A stretch of 64,000 nt of DNA, from positions 620,001 to 684,000 of the forward strand of contig JBAIAA010000600.1 in the NCBI GenBank assembly GCA_037893245.1, given 5' to 3'. Every line of letters begins with the position of its first letter. Position 1 is the first letter of the stretch. Under the pieces are notes generated by a model that was not told where the DNA came from, did not search any database, and was given only the letters and a program-made list of their open reading frames with translations. This DNA comes from Crossaster papposus. Taxonomy: Eukaryota > Echinodermata > Asteroidea > Velatida > Solasteridae. Shown in pieces: positions 49,101 through 60,800 of the stretch. The position numbers and the translations under genes are program-made.

Positions 49101-52100
49101 TAATGGCTTAATTCTGTGCCCTAAACTTCATGCATTGATATTAGTGCAAATTTCATGCAAAAACTACAAAACCTAAACTGACAGTCAAGACTATACTATT
49201 GTGCGCCAATAAAAAGGACAAAGGGCAAGCACATTAATTTTTGTTAGATAATTGAGTTTAGAGGTTTTCGTGCTGCCCATTTTAAATAAAAAAATAAATG
49301 AGGCTCAATTATTTTGACACGTGAAATTTGTGAATATTTTGAACAATACTGCACATTTTGTTCATTGTTATGCTGACGACCGTTTGCCAGGAACTCATCC
49401 TACCTTTAACGCGAGCGAAAGCAGCATGTCGTAGTCATACCGACCTTTTTCCGGGAATGGACTTTTGCTCCAAGTGCAATAACGTCCGAAAGAAGTTGGA
49501 GCTGAATGCACTTTGTTAAACTGGTATTACACGTGTCCATGCTGACGTCTTTGTGGCAGGTTTAACCAATTCGCGCCGGGATTATTTTAACGTCACCGAG
49601 CCGAGGCGCGGGATTAATTAAATTAATTAAAATGGGTTGAGGCCGATGGTACCGAGAAGCACACCCACGCATTTTCGGCCTTGCTCGCTGCTGACAGACA
49701 TTTCTGGCCTTGCTCGCTGCTGACAGACATTTCTGGCCTTGCTCGCTGCTGACAGACATTTCTGGCCTTGCTCGTGACGTGTTTATGCGTCATCCGTTTT
49801 GAATCTGGAGAAAACTTTGCTTTAACTGGTTAATACCTACAGTTTCAGGTTTCATTCAAAGAAATTTTGAGTTTGATTAATAAAGTGGGAACAAAAAATC
49901 CTATTTTGTGTGCATTGCATCGTTCAGTTGTACTAAAACAGGGCTGGCTATTTAAAAGCCTGATGTTTTCTCAGTTGTGTAATTTTAACTCCAAAAAGGT
50001 AATCAAAACACGTCATATTTAATCATCCGACCCAAAAATGGGAGGGGCTATGGAGCTCTATTATTTACCAATTGAAAGGTTACATTGTGGGCTTTCCAAC
50101 CATAACTCAATTTAACTTTTTTGTAACATAATACACACATGTAGACCCCTTTTTGTGGAGTGGGTCACATATTGTAAAAATAAACCCTACTTGTATAAAT
50201 GCTGTGCATTTGCCATGCTTGCCTGCACTATTGGTGAGAGCCCGTTTATAGTGCACCGCACATACCCTGTGCAATCAGTCAATGACACTATATAGCTATA
50301 CATAGTCATGCAATGAATCCCGCTCCTGCCACCAGTGATCTACGAGACACCAACAAATGTTGACCATGCAATGACTCATTGTGAATGTGCAGTGTGATTG
50401 CTCATGTAATCTAGATCATTCATGTCACAACACATTAAAGGGCGTGTCGATGTATCGGTATCACTACATGTGCGCGATGTAATCCGATACAAGTACTTCT
50501 TGTTTTAATGTACATCGATTGTCGTTAATACAAACTGCGACTCTGTTGTCAATGTTCTTTCTTTTGTTTTTACAAAATAAAGAACATTTGTGATATTCTA
50601 ACTATAAAAAAAAAAACAGACAATTTCTGTGACAACATTATCTGTGCATTATATAATTATCAATTTAAACAAAATAGGCCAACATTTTGAATTTCTTTAA
50701 ATCACGTTAATTTAACATTTGGAAACTACAAACATTCAAATGTTCACATATTTTTATTTATAAAATCGTAGAAAAAGATGCAAGTTTGTGTGTTGTGAAA
50801 AATTGTATTTTGGTTTTACTTTGCCTAATTATTTGGTTAAGGATTAAAAGGTAGGAGACACCATTGGTAATTGTTTGAATTATCATGAATAGGTAGATTT
50901 CGGGGGGGTTGTATTTAATAGTAAATATCGTTTAAAATGGACCTGTCTGAAGTTTTACAATCATGAATGTTGAAAAATACAAGAAAAACGGCATTTGTTT
51001 TTAACGGGCGCCGGTCAGTTTTTCTTATGTTTTTCGAATCGCAGTTCGGCGATTGTGAATTTTTTTCTTTTTAATTTAGATTTTTCAGAACAATTACTGG
51101 ATTTCTAGTGCAATCATTTTGCCGGATGCCTAGAATCCTTACATGTATGGTATGTACTTTGAAATAAGTAAGATATTTCCTAATTATTCGGTAGCAACAA
51201 TTTTTCGATATCTGCAAATGGCATATCCTACATTTGAAAAGCAAATTATCTTATGAATATGCCTTTGAATGGATGCAGAATGCAAGCTGATTGATTTCAA
51301 CAAGTATAGAGACACTTAAAAATGAGCTAATAATTAACGGCCCAAAAGGGTATGGATTAATCAAAGCAAATAACCCAGTGCATGATTTTGTTCTGCGTAT
51401 TTTGACACCTCGATTGTTAAGATACGATGTTGCGGAGCGAAGTTATTGTCATTTCAATGGTCATAGGTCCAGTTTTAAAAGTGACAATCATCCCTATAGA
51501 AGCAGAAGCAGAAGATTCAAAACAATAATGCAAACCTGCTTCTATAGGGATAACTGTCACTTTCGAAACTGGACCTACGACCATTGAAATGACAATAACT
51601 TCACTCCGCAACATCGTATCTCAACAATCGAGGTGTCAAAATACGCAGAACAAAATTATGCACTGGGTTATTTGCTTCGATTAATCCATACCCTTTCGGG
51701 CCGTTAATTATTGGCTCATTTTTAAGTGTCCCGATACTTTTTGTGAGGAGTTTAGAAGTGCGGTGTGAATGAATCCCAGATACACGATGACAAGTAAAGC
51801 ACGTGACCGCGGTGCAATGGACAAAAAAACAAAAAAACTAGACAGACATGGATGACGATGAAGCCTACACCGAACACAAAGGCCAGCCCCACGATAACGT
51901 GAATATAACCAGAGAGAGAGAGAAATATTGAGGGCAGTCAATTTTAAACAAACCATCAAAAAGCGACTTTCTGAGGGCAGGAAAACAGACTGGGTTTTCG
52001 AGGAGCGATCGTCGAGGCCCCGTTTAGGTCTCCATCGAACCTCTACGTCGGTGGCGCTATCCCCCGACTTCCTCCGACGGACAGACTGAGGCTCCTACAG

Positions 52101-54806
52101 AAATGTGGGCAGGACTGATTAGGTTATTAAAACAAAAAAATAACACAAACAAAACTGAAGACCGGATAACAGACAAACATGCAAATGGTGAGGAAAAGTA
52201 ACAAAAAGGTCAGATAATTAGCATTTTCTAAAATACAAAGGTGAGATTTGAGAAAAAATAATAACAAAAAAAATTATTAAATATTTAGTAGAGGCTTGGA
52301 GGTGCGCCAAGGGCTATTGTTTTTTATTTGTCCAAAGCCACCCCTTAACCAGTTCGCCGAGATTATTTAAAAAATTGACCGGGCCCAGGGGCGAGATTGT
52401 TTTTTTCACAAACCTCGATCCAAGACGGGCAACTGTGGGTAGCACACCCTGATATTTCCGGCCCCGCTCGCTGCGATTGCGAGCCGGTCGCTAACTCATA
52501 TTCCGTTTTAAATTACGAACAAACTTTGCGTGCATACACGTCATACAACGCAAACTAGTTAAAACACCGATTTATTCTGTTCTAAAAATTATATTCTAAA
52601 AATAACATCAGGTGAAACCGCAAGAATGACATTTTCTATAGAATTTTGTTTTTGTTTCATCTTGAAATCAGTAACAACTTTTGACAAAAATCTTGACAAA
52701 CCTCACCCTTGCAAATATTCAATCGGCTAGAAATTAAGCAATTTCATCGTATTACATGTACGGCAATGTATTAGAAAAGTTTTAAAAAAAAATTAAAAGA
52801 AAAAAAAAAAAGACTTTTGCAGGAGCTGCACTGCATGTACAATCTGGCAAAGCATGCTTAACGATGTCGGAAGGTGAACTGAAGGTGGGGCACTGACCAT
52901 TAGAAACTTTATGTCAGCGGCTCGGCTTAACTTTAAGTCGCTACATGTACCGGTACCTGCGAACTAAATCAAATTAGTGGGAAACTGACAAATCAAACAT
53001 ACATGTACTCTACTCTCTGTGATGTTCTAGAAAATGAAATTCTACAACTTGTACAAGTTTTTGATTCTGAGGTTTACACAACGGCTAAATCCGTTGATCT
53101 CTGTGTGAACACACAATGTGAGAAATACTTCATTCCAAATTACAACGATCATGAGTTTTTTTGTTTGTTTTTTAAAATTGAAATTTAAAACTACATGTAC
53201 ATACATACATCCTATGGTTCGACAGCTATATGTACAAATGTGTCAAGTCTAGTCTTTTGCGTCATGTGTTCTTATGGGGAACGCAATTCTGTACACAGCT
53301 TCAGTATACAAACACCAGAGTTGTATGACTCGAGTCCAGGACTCGGACTGGAGTCCGTCTCGAGTCACAATTTTGGTGACTCGGACTTGACTCGAGTCAC
53401 GTCGGTAAAAGACTCGGACTCGGACTCGACTACCAAGACTCGGACTCGGACTCGACTACCATGACTCGGACTTGAGCTCGAGGACTCGTGACTCGAGTCA
53501 CGTATTTTCACCAACAATACCTTTTTAATTTTTTTGTAAATATTAAAAGCAATTCCAATGATCCGATCGTCATGCACATTGGGGAATATTAACGTTTAGC
53601 ACACAAAATAAGCAGTTACACTGATGTTGCAAGTAATAGTGTTCGTGATTACTGTGTTGCTATGGCCATGTAGTGTACAGCGCACGTACATGTGTATGTT
53701 CAATACGCATAATGACACTGGGATATATTTCTGTAAAACCATTATTGTGCACGACACCAATATTAACGCTGGTATTCTGTCAACCTTAACACCATAGCCA
53801 CTGCTTGATACATATTACCAGGGAAATAGGAATTCGTCTCCGGAATCCGAATGACGGCTTTAGCTGGCTGCGGCTATATCGCTACCTCTTTTTAATGTTA
53901 AAACATAGGCGGCTTACGCGCTGATCTAGCCATAGACGCAACCGAAGCTGACCATAGTCTGGCATGTCTGGTACCTGTAAAAACACCGCCTGACTGAGAT
54001 GGCTGTGTGTTGTTTGCGATCAATAGTGATCCAGTCATCTAAGTGAACTGGTTGAAGTATTTTAACTATTTAATTATTTAAACTTAAGTGACTCGTGACT
54101 CGTGACTCGTGACTCGGACTCGGACCAAGTGACTCGGGACTCGGACTTGGACCAAGTGACTCGGGACTCGGACTCGACATACAAACCACTGTAGGTGACT
54201 CGACTACAACACTGACAAACACTATGCACAAAAAAGTCTGTTACATGTATATATTTGTGCTGCTTAACAACTGACCAAATTTGGGTCTCCTGCATAGGGC
54301 TATTTCACAATAAGTGTACACTTTCAGTCTCAGTACTGCAGGTCAAATTAGAAACTTGTCCTTACTCACAAAAACTCTGTTGATCTGAACACTTCAGGGA
54401 TGTACCCGGTACATTGTATACTAATAATTCCTCGTGGAATAGAACATGCCATCTGTCACCTCATGAAATTATTCTTACCATCGCACTCATAAACATTCAT
54501 TATGTGTATATTATCCACCAATTTCAGTACAGCTTTAATCATAAGGAATAATGCTAATACATCATCATCGCATCGTGCACGTGCTTGCCTGAACATTCCA
54601 CATGCATACGGTTACATGTTTAAGATGAAAGACAAGGCTAAACATACCGTAAACATGTACACATTCTTACCCTTTGGCAAAACAACTGTTCGTGCACATA
54701 TTTGTGTTTATATATGATCACATGTCGGTATACGCATACATCGAAAGCTACAATCATACATCGAGCACAACTATAGGATGCACACTTTCCTCATTGAAGA
54801 TTTACG

Positions 54807-54842
<36 letters not shown>

Positions 54843-57800
54843 CAGTTAATTGTGGTACCTGGGGCTGATTTCACGAAACGCTAAGACGCGTCTTTAGGAA
54901 GAGTAACTCGTCCCAACTCGCGACTCGTCCTAGGATCGATTTAACCCAAGTTAAGACGCGTTTAACACGTCCTAACTTCCATAGCAACGCGGCTGAACTC
55001 GACTTAACTTAATATCGGTCCGGTGGTCGTCTAATCTCATTAATACCTACGTTAATCTGTACACGTATGTATATTGTCTGAAAACCATTGCATTTTCTTC
55101 TCGTTAAAGACAAAAAGTCGGCCTAGAGTTTTAGTTTCGAAGAAGAAATAGATTTGATTTTGTTTGTTGATACGCGTGTATAGTTTTAAAAACTAATTAT
55201 CTACATTTGTATGTACGCCAACTAGTCGACTCGTTATATAGAACATGCAGAACTACATGTACCGTACGTGATTTTACTTCGCAAACTAGTTTTCTGGTAA
55301 AAGTTTGTGTTCTAGCGCGTGCACGCAAGACGTTGGTTTGCGTGTTTCTTTTCAACGACTGTTTCCATCAAATTGGTACATGTAGTTACGATGCGTCTTT
55401 CATAAGATGGGTTTAGTGAAATCGATCTTAGGACATGTCTCAGCCAAGATCGATCTTTGAGCTAGGACTCGTCCTAAGTCCAAAGCTGAGTCGTAAAATA
55501 AGAAGAGTTTAGTGAAATCGGCCCCTGTACACGTACTGGTACCCAATCGAGTCAATCACTTTGGACTAATGGAGACGGTGGTAATGCATTGTGAGAGAGA
55601 TCAGAATCGGGGAACAATTTTGTATTTGTTTTCCCCGTCGCTGATGTTTATAAACACTGTACGTGTAAACTCAGTGTTGCCTGGATGGGACTCGAACCCT
55701 CGACCTCCTGATTTACTAGTACAGACACTCGACTACCGAGATTGCCAGGTTTGGCTGGCCAGTTTCAGCCGTGTTGCGTTTGTGATTGCATAATTTGAAA
55801 AAAAATAAAATCCTCTTTGCAAATTGAAGGATTTTGCAGGATTGAGGTCACTTGGAAGTTGATGCGTCTGAGGAATTTGCAGGATTGAGGGAGTTTGGGG
55901 TTTTTGCCACTGGAGGATTCTGCAGGATCCGGGTCATAAGTCCTAAACTAACGCTGGATGACTTTGCAGGGTTGAGGATGCTTGGGTATTTATCCAAATG
56001 AGGATTGTGGAGGATTGAGGTTATTTGTTACTTTTTATACTTTCTCCATGCACATTCTCCACAGAGCTTCAGTCAAGGTGTAAAATATGTGTCAGGGATA
56101 GGAAACGTTTGCATACCAAGGGTCATGTGTGCATACCAAGGGTCATGTGTGCAGACCCGTTTTGTAATAGGATACTAATTAGCAGCTGTTTGTTCCATGT
56201 TTGGCTGCTTTATAGCTCAATGGTAAACCCACTGCAGGATTTTGAAGGATTCAGGCAGTGCATGGTCACCTACACACAACTGTACAGTACCGTAATTTCC
56301 TGCGGTAAAGCCGCACGGCGGTTAAGGCGCAGGTCCCTAAAATCACCCAAAAAAATTTCAAACGTCAACAGATAAAGCGCACTGCCGAATAAGGCGCATG
56401 CTTGAACGCACCCAGAAGAACACCAGGCGCCACCCGGTGTAGGTACATCGCCACAAAGGGGTCATTTTGTTGCCTTAGAAGGATTCCACTAATCCAAGCA
56501 AGAATTTGCTAAGTACTTGAGTTTATCTGGCACGCAAACAATGTATGAAAACTTCAAACCAGTAGTCACAATATCGCACGAGGTTTGCCGATACATATCA
56601 TGCTAAACTGCATGCACATGTACATCACATGCAGCGATAGCGTGCATGGTATCCCTAATTGCGACACCCCCTAATCTTTTTTTCAGTCGTTGTGAATGCT
56701 CCGCGCTGTGTAGTTCGGATGGTGAATTGCATGAAGCCGGAACGTAGACGAAAAAACGTTTAGAAAAAAGGCCACATAGTACGGGCCAGCTTTTTATCGC
56801 TGTTGTACGCGTCATGCAGCGCACGCTGTAGTCTTGTTTGCAAGACGATCTTAATCGCGGTATATGCAGCGCGTGTAGGCCGCCGATGCGGTAATTCGCG
56901 CGTGGTCTACGGCGTATGTTAGAGGGCGCCCCGCATCGCGAAAAACGTCTTGCAAACAAGACTACGCACGCTGCCGAGTGCTAAATCACATCATGTACGG
57001 TCGTAGGGGGATCAACACATCGCGGCATTGTTAATGGAAACACGGTCACAATGTCCGGAGAGTTGGGCTAATTGGTTGACCGCATTATTGAGTAAGATTG
57101 CGGCGTTCAAAGAATTCTTCACACAAAGACCATCACTTTGAAATCGATCAAGCGACATCATATACGGCGCACTGAAAGATAAGGCGCGGCGATGTTTTTG
57201 TGGTCTAGAAAGTCAGATAAGCCGCGTCTTTACCGCAGGAAATTACGGTAATAAATATTTGATGGATTTTGCAGGATTTGGGTTACATGGGGTCTGAAGA
57301 CTTTAGAATTGCAGGATTTTACAGGATTTAGGTTTATGTGTAAGGGAGGAAGGGAGTTAGGGTTAAATTGTGTGTAGTGTACCGGTATGTCAAATATCAA
57401 GAAATTTAAAAATTATGCATTTTCCCCCAATATGGCCTATGTGCCCATTTCCGTTTTGTTGTACTAGAATTTTTCATATATGTATGCATATTTGCTGTTG
57501 GGTAAATTTAAAGGGTATTTCTACATGTACATGTATGTGCAATAGCAGGCCAGTGTTGACTTACTGTGGGTAGACTCCAGCCCGTCTCTTCACGGTCGCC
57601 GCTGTAGTAATACGTCTCACCCTGCTCATTCTGCGACTTGTACCACTGCAATGTAGACAAGATACAGGCAAAAATAATTACAGGACTTGTGGACAGTGGA
57701 GGGTCAGTGCATATATTTACCTACCGTACGCCAAGGAGGTTATGTTTTTACAAGCGTTTGGTGGGGCGTTTGTTGGGGTGTTTGTTTGTTTGTTTGTTTA

Positions 57801-60800
57801 TACACAACGGAGACAATGTGGTGTATATATGCTCGAAATAGTACTAGCCCGGCGTATAAAGTCTAGTGAAAACTGCTCCGGGCTACCGCCCAGACCCACT
57901 TCCTTGGTTGCCCGGTGGGCTAGTGAAAAATTCAGTAACCTACCTGTAAAGGTTTAGATCAAAGACATGTTAAAATTGTTATTGTCTTTTTGTGTATTAA
58001 ATAAATATCGTATCAAAATATTTATTTTTTTGGTTTTTCGGCATGATTATCGATAGCCTGGGAGTGCTCAATCCACGCGTGCATGCAGTGCAGTGCACTG
58101 CGATCTCACAAACAGAGTAGACTGGTGGGCTTCAGTGAGATTAGTATAGTATAAACTACGGCGCACGGTACCGCACATATGTGCACTATTCTCTTTCACA
58201 TCGTTCAGCCTAGCTTTCTGACCATAACGGCCCACTGCGTAGCTGTATAGTACATGAGTTTTCTGCCGTGTCACTAGTAGTTAGCGTCTGATACAGAGTC
58301 TGTTTAGAACAGCGCCCTCTGTGTATGTTACTACAGATGTACGTACGTGTACATGCGCACGTATGTACACGCCGAACGAATTGTGCATACGGGGCTGGCA
58401 AAAATGTAAACGGACTAGTAAAATCTGCAGTTTGCTAGCCCGGTGGGCTACCTAGGAAAAAAAGTTAGCGCAAGGCCTGATAGGGTACTGATACTTCAAG
58501 AACAACCTTTAGGTTTCTAAGAAATATTTGCACAGAGAACTGAGCGTTTAATTAATGGAAACCAAGTTTAATACAAGTACAGAAGATTTCAGCTGTAGCT
58601 CACTTTATGTGTACGTTTATGTTTAAATCTCTTCTTTCGCAATGTTTTGCTCCAGCAGCGACTTTTAAATTGTTTGGAACAATTACAGAATATATAGCGC
58701 ATCATTTTGCTGGATGCCTGTATATCATTATTTACTTTCAAATAAGTAAGTTTTTTTTTTATAATTCCGCAGTAAAATGTTTCGATATCTGCAAATGATG
58801 TTACCTAACTCCCCGAGGGTGTGTGCAAAATCATATTAATCTTGGAGGATTTGGGAGGGTTAGGGTTAATATCTGTTATATCCATTTTGTGGTCATATTG
58901 TAAACAGAAATATGTGTATCATATCCTGCACTTATTGGTCAAGGATGATTTCATTACATTTTCCCGATTGATCTGGACTCAGATTCTGGCAACTGGATTA
59001 CTTTGAAGATATTTTGTTTAATGTTTAAGAGCCGGTTTTGCGGTTAGGCGACAATTGCCAATTAAGAACGCTTGTACATGTACATGTATGTGTACTGTAC
59101 TAGACAACCGGTAACGCTAACACGTACATGTACTGTACATGATTGCACTTTTTCTAGTTGAACTCTGCATTGTTCCAGTAATTCATTTTAAATTCACATT
59201 CCCCGGCCCCGGTGCTGTTTTTGAAATTTTTATCCACCAAAATATATACCGTATATTTTTAAAGTGGCTTTTTTTTCCTGTCAGCCAAAATCACAGGATG
59301 AGTTTCATCAATTTCATTTCTTTGAATTCCCCCAATTTTGGTACAGTTAAACATTTGAATACAATGTTTGTATGAAATTCTACATTTAGCTACATTGTAC
59401 ATGTATGTATAATTAAAGGTAGGACCATTGGTAATTGCTTGAATTATCATGAATGGGTGGATTTGGGGGGTTGTATTTATAGTAAATATCGTTTAACCAG
59501 TTCGCGCCGGGATTATTTTAACATCGCCGAGCCCACGGGCGGGATTATTTTTAACGAAACTCGATCCGAAGCAGGTTCAGGCCGATAGTGCCGGGAAGCA
59601 CACCCACGCATTTCCGGCCTTGCTCGCTGCTGACATACATGTACATTTCCGAACTTGAACTTGGCGTGTTTATGCGTAATCCGTTTTGAATTTTTGAATT
59701 TTTTTGCGTTTATATACGTCATCCGGCGCGAACTGGTTAACTGAGCTATGCGAAGTTTTACAATCATGGATGCCGAGAAAAGCACGAAAAACAGCGATTT
59801 TTTTTAACCGGCATCGAGCAGTTATTCTTATGTTATCGTTGTTTTTTCGCGCTCGCCGTCCGGCGATCGCGGGTTTTTCTTTATAAAATTATATTTTTCG
59901 GAAGAATAACAGGATATCTAGCGCAATCATTTTGCTGGATGCCCAGAATCAACATTTACTTTCAGACGAGTAAGATATTTCTTAATACTTCGGTAGTAAA
60001 TATTTTCAATATCTGCAAATGGTGTATACTACCTTTAAGTCCTTGTTCAAATGTTTTGGTTCATGCCCCAAGTACACATCCCCGTAGAGTACATGTTTAT
60101 GTTGAGTACATGTTTATGTACATGTTCAACTGCACTGATACCGAAACTGAACTAAACTTTTGAACTACATTGTATCTAGTACACATTTCACACCCATACT
60201 TGAAATTGATATCCCTGTGAAGACATGGCATTGTTCTTTCCTATAGTTCCTGTAATAAAGCATTCTCCATAGACTTTGTACACACAATTCCTTGTAGAGA
60301 CATCCTAAACACTACAAACATACATGCAGAATTTACTTGTGGGGACCTTTTCTCTTTTGTTTTTGTCTTAAATTTGTTGTAAGTCTCCGCAGGGTACCAA
60401 ATTTAGAAGGGCAATAAACACATTTTATTTGACGCGCATCAATTCCCACAGGCAGCTACATGGATGTATGTAGCATTACGAAACCTAAACTTTGAGAATT
60501 AGGGAACACAAACACAGAAATGTACATGCATCACCAGTAATTGTATATTTCCTCTACGTGTACGGGGAAAAGGATGTGCCCATTGATGATGTTTCGACGC
60601 TAAAAATAATTTTACCAAATTTGGGTGCCGGTTTAAGAGAGACAGAAAACAGGTTCATTTCCTGGAATTTCTGTGGTGAAGTGTCCCCACTGCCAACGTG
60701 TGTGAACCGGTACATTTACATGCTGCTAGGATCAAGTCATACCAGTACATGTACCAACAATTTGGTTTAATTTGTAACCCTAACTCCTGAACCAAACACA

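Noticed and set aside
49401..49520. Minus-strand exon candidate reading [15 protein letters not shown] with a gtagga donor
   Set aside because: The supposed donor is the end of a family-A MITE terminal repeat (CATCCTACCTTTAA), and the phase does not fit the neighbouring RhoGAP exons.
51291..51614. Short frames on both strands of the long hairpin
   Set aside because: They mirror each other through the palindrome and lack start or splice support.
56603..56959. 118-residue minus-strand frame inside the 960-bp TIR element as a transposase
   Set aside because: No catalytic or DNA-binding motif is visible and it is far too short for a transposase.
60645..60720. Minus-strand candidate for the missing half of WW domain 1 ([10 protein letters not shown])
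   Set aside because: The acceptor is plausible, but the reading ends in a stop without a good donor and does not match WW spacing.
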